64,000 bases of DNA, taken from the NCBI RefSeq assembly GCF_963675165.1, contig NC_087387.1, positions 1,612,501 to 1,676,500 of the forward strand, written 5' to 3'. Below, one piece after another: positions 1 through 9,900 of the stretch (positions within the stretch are counted from its first letter, which is position 1; each line of letters opens with the position of its first letter). The translations under genes were made by a program, and so were the position numbers. Under the pieces are notes generated by a model. It had not been told where the DNA came from and searched no databases. It was given only the letters and a program-made list of their open reading frames with translations. This stretch comes from Halichondria panicea. Its lineage: Eukaryota; Porifera; Demospongiae; Suberitida; Halichondriidae.

Positions 1-42
1 ATATTGTTTGGTTCAACATTTCTCTTTCTCTCTACTTAACAG

Positions 43-3000
43 AACCCACTACTCCAGCTACCACTGCACTCCCTGTGATTAATTGTACTACCTGTACCGT
101 CACCAGCATTGTCATAACAATCATTCTATTTATCGTTCTCCTGCTGATCTTAATCTTCTGTCTGTATAAACTGCGACGTAAGATCCAAATTCCGACAGCG
201 ATTCGATCTCAACAAACCAGTTTTATCAACCCAGTCAACCAGCACTCGTGGCAGCTGCTAGAAAGCATCGGACATGGTCGCTACGGTTTCGTATATCGTG
301 CCAAATATCGCGGGGAAATTGTTGCCGTGAAGATATACACATCGCAAGGACGGTCAGCTTTTGAGACCGAGCAAAATCTCTACTCAATGGAATCTACCTT
401 TCACTGCAATATACTCGAGTACATCGGCTGTGAGATGAGGGGATCAGGAATTACCACCGAGCGTGCGTTATTGACACGCTACTATCAACTTGGCTCGCTG
501 GATAATTATCTCCGTTCTCGTGTGTTGAGTTGGCAACAGGCGTGTGTAATGATCCATACTATGGCCGAGGGACTCACTCACTTGCACTCCGAGTACTACC
601 GCAACTCGGCTGGGATTATGGCCGAGAAGTACCCCGTGGCACACAGGTGGGTGGGTGGGTGGGTGTGGTCTGTTACCATAGTGCACGCTTATATATAATA
701 TGCAAATCGTGTACCCTGATTTTATAGTTATAACCTGTTTGTATCTAGGTATTTCCTGAGCAGGATATATTGTGTATGTAGTTGAAATCTGATCAGGAGC
801 CAGTTTGCCTTTTGGTTTATTGTACATTAATGCAGTGATATTGTCTGGGTGGTGTCTTTGTTTGGCTGTGTCTGCATCAATTAACATACCATTGCCCATA
901 TACGTACATGCCATGGTGTTAACTCAATAAGTGTGGAGACACACTAGACACGGCTCGCCTTATAGTGCTGCCTAGCAACTCGATGAGCTCATAACCCTCT
1001 GTGATTATAGTGTGTGGGAGTTTACAATTCACTTGAAACAGGAACTGTAGTTTTTAATTAATTATCTCTGCCAGAAAATGTTTTCTTATTTGTCTATAAT
1101 TATATAGATCTTTTCGTTTGTACATGCATGCCATATAAAGTACGTATAACTTGAATGTTTGTTCTGCAATGAACCTGTTTTCAGAGCTAACTTTGAGAGA
1201 CCATAACTTGAGTTAGGAACAGTCAATTTTACAACTATAAATTGCATAATTTGTCCATTTTCTGATAATTTTATTAAAATGTTTGCTGGGCCATAATTAT
1301 TATTAAAGGTCTATCTCATGGCAGATTTTTCTGATTAGTGGTCCATGCCTGCAGCAGTTTCTGTCTCAATATTTTTGAACCACCCCCCCACACACACACA
1401 GGGATGTGAAATCGGCCAACGTGCTTGTGAGGAGTGACAGCGGGGACTGTGTGATCAGTGACCTTGGCTTTGCTCTGATTCTGGACGGAAAACAAACCAC
1501 GAACACTGTACAGGTAATCACATGACAGTCACATGTGTATACAGTTACAAATCTCATCATAATTTATTATTAGTTCGAAGTCCTAACATACACTGAATGT
1601 CACATGTGTATCACATGTGTATAGCCAGTCTGTTTGTAACCCCCCCACCCTACACACACTCACACTTATTGGCTGTATCGAGTAACGTTAGCTCTTATAT
1701 GTACGTACTTCCCCCCACACCCACACACACACCCACATCCAGGCTGGGACGTATCGCTACATGGCCCCTGAGGCACTGGATGCACGAGTGAACTTGCATG
1801 ACTTGCAGTCGTTTAAACAGATTGATGTGTACTCCCTCGCCCTGGTCATGTGGGAGGTCATGTCACGCACCTGCGTCCTCACGGGTCAGTAAACACACCT
1901 TAGTACAAGTGCACACATGGTCCTAAGAGTCTACCCAGAGGAGGTCCGACAGGCGCGGTGCAGCTCAAGTAATTAGCCTCTGATTACTCTCAGCAAAAAC
2001 ATACGACGTGGGCGGATAATTATTGTTCAATCAAAGGCTAATTGCCTGAGCTGCACCGCACCTGTCGTACCTCCTCTGGAGTCTACCCATGCACCTACCA
2101 CACGGGGGTGTGGCCTCCCACAACGGGCACGCCCTCTCACGGGTGGTGTCTTAACAGCCTTGTATTTGGGCCTAAATTATCGGTTTAATGCTGTCAGTGT
2201 TCTTCTCTTTGCCCAGTGGTCTGATATCAATCATAATTTTGAGGAAAGCATGGAACCATCTTAGACTCACTCTCACTTTTCCCACAGAGGAGGAAGTCCC
2301 CGGTTATCAACTACCGTACAAGGAGGAGGCGGGGCCTAACCCCTCCCTCGAGCGACTCAAGGACATCGTAGTCACTCGGAAACTTCGCCCATCTCTGCCC
2401 GCCATTTGGGGAAACCACGAGGTGAGCTGTGTTGCTGCAATGTCAGCTGTGTTTCTATAAACTGAAAATATCCCCTCATGCCCATGTACTATCTATAACT
2501 TAGAATACCCTTAGTTCAATGTACTGTCATAAGTAGCTTGTAGACCCCTCAGGGCGTTTGTACGTCCTTTGATACTTCAACAACAGTGTTCTTATCACTT
2601 GTAGTTTAGAAAAACCAGTAGTATTGTTTATGATACTGTGTTTTAATCCCAAAAGAGATAAAAAGTCATGTTGTATCTCTTAGTGGTCAGACTAGTATAT
2701 AGACTGCAAGTTAGCTACAGTCTAGCCTTAAAAAGGAATTGTTTTTACTTCTGTAGCCTGGTAGCTAGAGTGCTATTGCTATGTGTGCTCAGAGCTAATT
2801 GCTTTGAAAGAGATGATGTCTACTAACATTAGTATCTACAATGGATCTCTCGAGTTTCCGCTATGGAAACCACTAGTGTCAATCATAGCCGCGAAGAGAT
2901 CACACTAGTGCATCAACATGTCTGTCTGTCTGTTTGTCTGTCATGGACCGGCACAGTAATATAATAATATAATGTTATATAATAATTAGGAGCATGTTTG

Positions 3001-6000
3001 GGGCTAGCCTCCTTCACAGGCCTTGGAAGGGTACAGAGGGAAATCGTATCTACATCAGACTATTCAGTCCACAATCATTTGATTTAATTCGATTCATCAA
3101 TATCAATATAAGATACCACGTTTAAATTTAGTTCATCACTGTGTACTACTATCTTTAACAAATACACAATTCGCTCGCTTGCCTCAAACTAGCCTCGATC
3201 CCAGGCCGCCCTTCCAAGGCCTGTGAAGGAGGCTAGCCCCAAACTAGCCTCGATCCCAGGCCGCCCTTCCAAGGCCTGTGAAGGAGGCTAGCCCCAAACA
3301 TGCTCCTAGTTATCATATCCATCAGATGTTGTTGTTCAAGTGTATCTCAACGTACCATGCACGTGGGTGACCATAGTCTTGTCTTTGATAGTGTACCTAG
3401 TACTACCTACTGTAATTGAGAGTTTGGAATCGTTACTTCCCCAAGTTCTAGTGGGTACGGATCTAATTGATTGTGTCGTTACCTATGCAGTACTTGATTT
3501 ACTCTGGTACATGTACCTATTGGTACTAGCTGTGTTTCTGTAAACTAAAAATACCACCTTAGGGCGTTCATTGTGTGTACGTGCTGATCCGTACGGTTAG
3601 TTTAACAACGGTGTTATCACTCGATCAGTATCACTTGTAGTTTAGAAAGCCAGTCGTATTGTTTATGTATTGGAAGTTATAGGTTTCTCTTTAATTGTTA
3701 TGTTTAATCCCAAGAGGTAAAAACCATATCTTAGTTTAGATCAGGTCAGGCTAGTCCACTACCAAGTTAGCTATATACAGTCCATTAGTTATAGCCTTAA
3801 AAGAGAACAATAATTATATAGCTGCTCTATTCACTGCTGGTAGCCTGGTATATATAGCTAGAGTCCATTGCTAATTAGTCTATGTGTCCAAGAGTTGCTT
3901 TGAATGATGATGTCTGCTAACATGAGTCTCTACAATGGCTCTCTCGAGTTTCCGCTATGGAGACCATTAGTGTCTTTTAACTTGTCTCTATTTGTCGGAG
4001 TGTTGTTACCTACAACTCTCTTTATGAACATTTCCGTGTTTGTGGCTTTACTAAAGAGTAAAATCAATCATAAGCCATTGCTTGTCTTGTATGGATCTCT
4101 GTTGCTAGGGGTTTGTGTGGACAAGATTCTGATTTGCGTTGATCAAATTGTCAACTCTCCAAGTTATATGCGTTATTGCGAATGCATGAACTTCACTCTT
4201 GTGACTCTGGCTATGCCGAGAATTTTCTTTATAGTGTACTTTATTGTCGTGGTCACTTGTCAGAGCGTACTTCAGTTGTTGGTAATGAAAGGAAATCAAG
4301 AAGTGCAGAATAGCTACAAGAAAAGTGTGGGCTGTCTGTTGCTCTCGACTGTTGTAGCAGTTTTTTGGACTGTTTTGTTCTCTGCCAGTAGCTTTCTCAG
4401 CGAGTTTCCACTGCATTGTCACTCGTTTTGCATCGATTCACCCGATAACAGTGCTTTTGTGAGCACCACAGATTGGAGCTTATTCGTCGTTGTTGCCTTT
4501 ATTGCCTTCACTCTACTACCTTGCGTCGTAGTCACTTTGTCGGTGTCAATTTGGGCGTTTTACATATTCAAGAAAAAGTTTATAGTCCGAAACAATCCCA
4601 AGGATGCTAGTTTTAGTCGACGCATTCTCCTGTTGCCCGTATTGATGGTATCGCTGCTGTTTTGCACTAGTCTGTTGAGCTATCTGGCTACTATAGTAAC
4701 GGGTGAGATTTTGGAGAAGGATCATTTGGAACCATTTTTTGGAAACTTGGCAAATTTTATGTCTGATTTTGAGTATTTTGTGCTGGATTTGTTGCATGCC
4801 CTCTCCTGTCCTCTTGTCATTCTGTATCTTTATACTCGAGTTAAGTCAACTTGGAGGAGAATGCTGTCTTGTAAGAAAAGCGACACAATTAACAGTACTC
4901 CCGATCATTTCCACAAGAGTGACTTGTCACACACTGGAGAGTTGACCCCCACGAACTCTGTTAGCTTGTAACTATATAGAGATGACTACAATGTGCTGTG
5001 TGTACATTCTTGTGACAGTTTGTTTGTATCATGTGATATGTTTATTGTGGTACTTGTCTTTGATGGTGTTACTGTGTGTACATCAAGTTCTAGTGGGTAG
5101 GATCTAATTGATTGTCTGTCTTCCCAGTACTTGTCCTTTACCAGTACATGTACTTGTCTTTTACCAGTACATGATGTATTATTCTTCAACTCTGGTACAT
5201 GTACCTACTATTACTATATGTAATATGTTCGTGAGCTATTTCCCTGTCCTAACCCCCTCACTCACACACACACACACACCCATCCACCACACACCTACAC
5301 ACACACACACACACATACACATATACACACACACACACACAGACGCTCAACTCCCTGCAAGAGACTCTGTACGAGTGTTGGGATGACGACGCCGAGGCCC
5401 GACTGTCAGCTGCCAATGTTTCGTTACGTATGAAACAACTCATTGCGACAAACATAAACGATATTGCTCGTCAAGATAGCACCCAGACAACAGCTGTGCC
5501 AACAACCTCTATAATACCAGCTGAGGCTGTGGCTATGAACAGACCAACAGAGCATTCCCAATCCAGCCCACCCCCATACTACAGTCCAACTGATCCTATT
5601 CCATTCCAACAACAATCTGATATTTCTAGGCAAGAAAGTACTTCTGCCATTACTACACTACAATCTGATACCGTGGAAACCGACGAGCAGGCAGAACATT
5701 CTCAATCTGGACCTCCTCCTTATTATGGACCAACAGCTGAAGACTATCTTTTATTCCAGCAAACCACATTCCCGTTCAATCGAGGTCCCATTCGGGCCCA
5801 ACAGAGGCACCAAGTTTCGATGCCGCATATATGCAGTGACACTGAACATTCTCGAACCCCCCGAGGGCATATGGCTGCCCGCTGCACACACAGCCTGAGG
5901 AGCAGCTACCACTACGAGCAAGAAATGAGACAGCTGAACAATTTCAATAAGAGTGAGTCACTCTCGTTAAGGAACATGGCAACTGCTCAAGAATCTGTTG

Positions 6001-6386
6001 GCGAGATGGAGGAGGAGATTAGAGAGCTGAGTAAATCACCCTTAGGCACTACGTTGGAGGAAAGAATAGACGACATGATGAGTGAGGCAGCGACTCGCGA
6101 GGATGACAATATGGCATCACCAGATAGACAGCAGCTCGATATTTCCGATTTTACCCTAAACTTGAATTCTGATTCCGGTATTCTCAATGCACATTCTGAC
6201 CTGTCCCATTCTGATACCACTGGCCTTGTCCCTGCGGAGTCTGATACGGACGCTCTTACAAGTTCCGTGGATAGCGGAGTGCTGTCAATCGATCAAGACA
6301 AGATGGTGGAAGGAGCTACAAACTTTAGATGTCTTCCTCATACTGAGAACAATAAAAACAGTGCGTCCACTGTCACTAGTGTGTAG
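43..6386 (+). CDS. TGF-beta superfamily type II receptor kinase, unit 1 copy (5' exons outside window)
   Basis: Membrane serine/threonine kinase that should bind a TGF-beta-type ligand with a type I partner. Exons by GT-AG junctions with matching phase: 43-646, 1402-1513, 1743-1884, 2288-2421, 5343-6386. The first visible exon gives a transmembrane helix and then the kinase start with glycine loop GHGRYGFV and the VAVK lysine. Later exons give [13 protein letters not shown] (for DFG), YRYMAPEAL and [16 protein letters not shown], closest in my memory to vertebrate TGFBR2. No GS box precedes the kinase, which indicates type II. The last exon ends the kinase ([10 protein letters not shown]) and adds a tail of about 320 residues with two PPPYY motifs (5568-5582, 5712-5726). 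A polyA signal AATAAA is at 6593. The last intron holds a complete 7TM gene. Compared with unit 2 there are four extra juxtamembrane residues and a few substitutions. The ectodomain exons lie left of the window. Confidence 0.93.
1936..2078. mobile_element. MITE with CAGAGGAGGT termini, 9-bp target duplication
   Basis: A 143-bp element with inverted ends (CAGAGGAGGTCCGACAGG and its complement, extending about 45 bases through GTGCAGCTCAA). It is flanked by the 9-bp direct repeat GAGTCTACC at 1927-1935 and 2079-2087. It sits in the receptor intron after exon 1743-1884. Related elements lie at 7103, 37,045, 43,654 and 49,028. Nine-base duplications are typical of Mutator-like transposases; no transposase is encoded here. 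Confidence 0.88.
2813..2908 (+). pseudogene. Truncated duplicate of the nested 7TM gene start
   Basis: A 31-codon reading frame beginning [18 protein letters not shown] closely matches the first residues of the 7TM gene at 3904, then diverges and stops at TAG. About 350 bases upstream of each copy also match (roughly 2460-2880 against 3535-3975), so a segment with the putative promoter and first codons was duplicated inside the receptor intron. It is probably non-functional, although a short peptide cannot be excluded. Confidence 0.75.
2930..3310. repeat. Short tandem/inverted array of a 55-bp unit
   Basis: Two direct copies of a unit beginning TAGCCTCGATCCCAGGCC and ending GGAGGCTAGCCCCAAAC lie at about 3189-3300, with one inverted partial copy at about 2998-3030. 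The spacer between can fold. Unit 2 has an expanded version (44,713-45,240). The same TAGCCTCG / CGAGGCTA word recurs at 9740, 9895, 10,115, 30,424 and 39,003, so it is probably a mobile-element terminus. Confidence 0.85.
3904..4971 (+). CDS. Orphan seven-transmembrane receptor nested in receptor-kinase intron (unit 1)
   Basis: Intronless 355-residue reading frame lying wholly inside the last intron (2422-5342) of the receptor kinase gene, same strand. Seven hydrophobic segments fall at roughly residues 28-52, 60-82, 100-128, 141-165, 190-222, 240-265 and 288-318. The short N-terminus has two glycosylation sequons (NMS, NGS). Cysteines in the first and second extracellular loops (YCECMN, HCHSFC) could form the usual disulfide. 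TM3 ends in a variant without DRY, and TM7 has CPLVILYLY rather than NPxxY, then a basic K/R-rich start to a Ser/Thr-rich tail. This layout is that of a G-protein-coupled receptor, but I cannot place it in a known class; a lineage-specific receptor is likely. Ligand unknown. The unit 2 copy carries a 7-bp deletion. Confidence 0.85.
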   Translation: MMMSANMSLYNGSLEFPLWRPLVSFNLSLFVGVLLPTTLFMNISVFVALLKSKINHKPLLVLYGSLLLGVCVDKILICVDQIVNSPSYMRYCECMNFTLVTLAMPRIFFIVYFIVVVTCQSVLQLLVMKGNQEVQNSYKKSVGCLLLSTVVAVFWTVLFSASSFLSEFPLHCHSFCIDSPDNSAFVSTTDWSLFVVVAFIAFTLLPCVVVTLSVSIWAFYIFKKKFIVRNNPKDASFSRRILLLPVLMVSLLFCTSLLSYLATIVTGEILEKDHLEPFFGNLANFMSDFEYFVLDLLHALSCPLVILYLYTRVKSTWRRMLSCKKSDTINSTPDHFHKSDLSHTGELTPTNSVSL

Positions 6387-6592
6387 TAAGAAACTAAAAT
6401 AAGTTCACCTTTTTAAAATTTCACATCAATCATTTAATCATCACTCAACAACTATTTTTGTATGGCTGTGCGTAATGTTTGCATATACATGTATGTACAT
6501 GTTTGACAGAATTAATCGAACAAAAATGATAAGTAAAATAATAGCACGCAGGTAAAGGACGTACAGATAATAATTAGATAATTATACTCTCT

Positions 6593-6598
6593 AATAAA
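6593..6598 (+). promoter_or_regulatory. Polyadenylation signal of receptor gene (unit 1)
   Basis: AATAAA 207 bases after the receptor stop codon, in AT-rich sequence. The same hexamer is at 48,525 in unit 2. No better candidate lies between the stop and the next feature. Confidence 0.55.
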
Positions 6599-6639
6599 GG
6601 TTTAATTTTAATTGTTGCTATATACTATATTCATGGTTG

Positions 6640-6789
6640 CTAGTCATGATGTTCCTTGTACCACCCAGCAGCCATGTCCTTGATGGCACCCTCTTTCGGA
6701 AGGTTGGCTTTTTCTCGTGCCTTCAAAAACTCGTCCATCACATAGTTGGAGGGCATGTCTGGTATGTCGGGAAGATCGTCGGTAGTGGC
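6640..6789 (-). CDS. Candidate terminal exon of an unidentified minus-strand gene (unit 1)
   Basis: On the minus strand a CAG acceptor is followed by 49 codons and a TAG stop. The peptide is charged and looks like real coding sequence (for example DLPDIPDMPSNYVMDEF and AAGWYKEH). It is identical in unit 2 while flanking bases differ slightly. I do not recognise the family. No confident upstream exon could be joined in frame: a nearby open stretch at about 6850-6900 on the same strand does not join in phase. It is convergent with the receptor 3' end. It may be the 3' end of a nested or broken gene. Confidence 0.5.
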   Translation of the reverse strand, partial: ATTDDLPDIPDMPSNYVMDEFLKAREKANLPKEGAIKDMAAGWYKEHHD

Positions 6790-6947
6790 CTGCACATGTG
6801 TACAAAATGTATAGTATAACGTACCGTTTCACTGTATTACGTACTACATGTACTAAGCGATTCTGTGTCCTTGAATTTTCCCAGTATCTCCTCCAAAGCT
6901 ATATATTAGACAACTTTATTTTTTGTTTTCTAGTCCTTTGGTTATAG

Positions 6948-9900
6948 TTGCTATACCGACACACCACACCCACTAGCCTCCTACACCATGGTGCTCAGCC
7001 CTCCAGTGAGGGACGGTCCTTTGAGACTGTCACTATTTCCTTCATCACTGAGACAGCTGTCGTAGGGGGAATCACCAGGTGAGTTCAATTGTATTGCAGG
7101 ACCAGAGGAGGTCCGACATGCGTGCACGAATCACTACAAGTTCAGTGCATTGTGGCCAGGCATTATCACGTGACACCGCAATGACATCAATGCACTGAAC
7201 TTGTAGTGATTCGTGCACGCATGTCGCAGGACTACTGAATATTGTCCCATCCATCCATACACTTATAAGCATTGAGAACTATACGTACACGCATGCATGT
7301 AATTATCTGCTGAATTTTGTCTATCTAATGCTTGCAGCCAATACAATCACTGTCAGTGTGTATGTACGTGTATTTTGCACTGTGAACAACAACAACTGTG
7401 TACGTACACACAATGCACGTGTATCTGATTGTGCAAAAGAACAATTGAATTTTAGCTTAAAATGGCTGACTGCCAAAAAATTGTTTCAGTGCTCAATTGC
7501 CGTATTAACAATTGATCCTTTCCACAGTTTGGTGAATGTGAGTGGTGGGCTGGTGGTTGCCACGGGTTACGGGATGCTACACAGAGTCAGCTGGGACGGG
7601 AGGTTCGATGGCTCCCTCCAGATCAACCTCAGTCTAGTGCCCTTCACCACAGACCTTCTGCCAGAGACCAGAGGTAGGTGGGCCATTGGCGGGTTGAATT
7701 AAGCAACAGCGTACTGCTTACATTGCATGTACTATGGTATATGCAATAGTACATACATTTAGTAAGTGTATCGTTAGAGGGCTATTAACTGTAGGTGTGC
7801 TGGTTACCGTGTAGCAAGTTGCAGTAGCCCACAGTACTGTAGGAGGAGGGGGGGGGGGGGGATCTTTCCGGTATCTCTTTCCTTGGCAATCTGTTGTAGA
7901 AATTACAACAATGGGTAAGGAATCGTTATGATGAATTAGATGAAGTTGTATGTGAGCTCCTCCCTGACAAACAAACTGTAGTCTAGGTAACCGCCTTATC
8001 AGTCAAGTAGGCTAAAAATCTGTGTCCTTTGATGTAAGCTTTGATGTCTCTTTGTGCATATGTAGTTATAAAAAAAAAAAAAAAAAAAAAAAGAAACCTT
8101 TGACTAGCTAGGAAGAGTAGCAGCAGTAGGCAGCAGTAGTAGTAGCAGTGCAAGCAGGACTAGACTAGATTAAAAAGTTGGTGGAAAGAATAACTGACCG
8201 TTTGGACGTCACCTGGCTGCCAGACTTTCATCTGGACTCTTCCCCCTGAGTAGCTGGCCTTTCTCTAAGCCACAAAACTGAGCAAGAAGCTGAAGAAGCA
8301 GCTAGACAGAGACATGTACCTAGCCTTGAGAATTGGGAGGCGTGGCTCAACTAGTTAGCCCAGCCCAGAGGAATTGTTACCGTGGGTACTGAACAACCGT
8401 AGAAGTAGGGCTACCCCTGGCTTTACTGAATTAACTAGCTGTGTCTGCTGTCTAGTTGGACCAGATTTAGCTAGATAATGGGGTAGAGAATAGTTGAGCG
8501 GTGCTGTGTGTAGCTTGAACTGTACTGGCTGGCAAGAATCTAGTAAGCACCCTATGCACTGATAACTCGTCAGAATGGAGGGTATGTTCTAGGGATCTGG
8601 ACAGCTGTACATCCAAAGGAGCCAGGGAGTGCCAATCATCTTCTCCCAGTCTCTGACACGCTAAACAAAAGGAGCTAGAACTGGGAGTCCCAGCTAGAAT
8701 TGCTAGCCGGATCTAGACTAATAGAATGACTTGGAGGCGTGGTGAGGCGGGATCCACACTAATTGATCGACCTAAAGACGCTCCTGTTCCAGATTTCACG
8801 AATGGCAAGGAAAGGGGTATAGGCCTATTAACTGTAGGTGTGCTGGTTACCGTGTAGCAAGTTGCAGTAGCAAGTTGCAGTAGCCTTAATGTTTCTTGTT
8901 GGTAGTGTCTTAATAACCAATTTTAACAGTATTGTATGTTACTGACCAACAACTTTTGGAAGCATCTTCGAAGAGACTCAGATTCTCAGATTTGCTCTGA
9001 TTCTTTGTCTAGTTTGGTATAAATTATTTAGAGTATTGTTAGTTTTAAGGTAAGTAGTATATATAAGGTTAGATTTGTGAGAAAGTTCTTTTAAGCCGTA
9101 CAGTATAATTATTGATGTGCAGTAGTAACTAGTAACTCCAATAGAAGTTACCAGGAGTGCATGTCACTGCATTCATATCGTTTGCAGAGGATGATGATCA
9201 AAGGTTTTAGTAAATAATCTGCTATCCGTAATTTATCAATCATCTAACTTTCCTTTGGTATCTCCATCCACGTGGTTCGTTTGCAGTATTAAAACATGGT
9301 CAGTATAATACACAAAGACCATTTCTACCCAGAGTCAGAGCTGTTCCTAACAGAGTTAGCATGCTCAGGACATTCAGCCACTCTGCTGGAGGTGAGCTGG
9401 CTGAATACATAAATTGGAGATACCAAAGGAAGAGTAGATGTGCTTGAAGTGCAATTTTAAGTCTTTGTTCTCTAGTTATGGCTAATTTTACTTACAGTGA
9501 ATGCTGTTGCAGTGTCTTCAGAATCTTTCGTAGCATCATCTGACAGTTCACGCAAAGTTTCTATTCGAGTTAGCCTTGCACTAAAGTGCTAGCTTTCTGT
9601 TAGCTACAAGAGTCAGAAAAGAGTTGCAAAACTGTACCGTACTGTTAGAATGCAGTAGCCATTGCGAACTTTAACCTAGGCTATTAGACACACCCCTTTT
9701 TCTGCGAACGTTCACCTAACCGTTATAAAAGCGAAAACTTGGCCTGGGATCGAGGCTAGGTCATAATTATGAGTAAGCACTGTGCAAGATCTAGTCAGCA
9801 TCCAGAGCATGAGGCTACAAGCATAGATACCATAAATCACTATCTACACTGCAAGTTATAAGTGGGGGCGGCCCCATATCGCTGGAGGGGCCTAGCCTCG

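Noticed and set aside
468-914. Long minus-strand open frame across the receptor exon and intron
   Set aside because: It is antisense to well-supported kinase coding sequence, crosses an exon-intron boundary and has no domain features.
3186-3302. CRISPR-like array from the repeated 55-bp units
   Set aside because: No spacers between repeats, and this is animal DNA; the units abut and derive from a mobile-element end.
4105-4422. Minus-strand frames antisense to the 7TM gene (also 4546-4797 and unit 2 equivalents)
   Set aside because: Shadow frames of a strongly conserved sense coding region; no signal, domain or start context.
6979-7064. Kozak-like CACCATGG start giving [14 protein letters not shown]
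   Set aside because: That frame does not join in phase to the next RIC1 exon in either unit. The overlapping frame ([18 protein letters not shown]) joins in phase in unit 1 and resembles RIC1.
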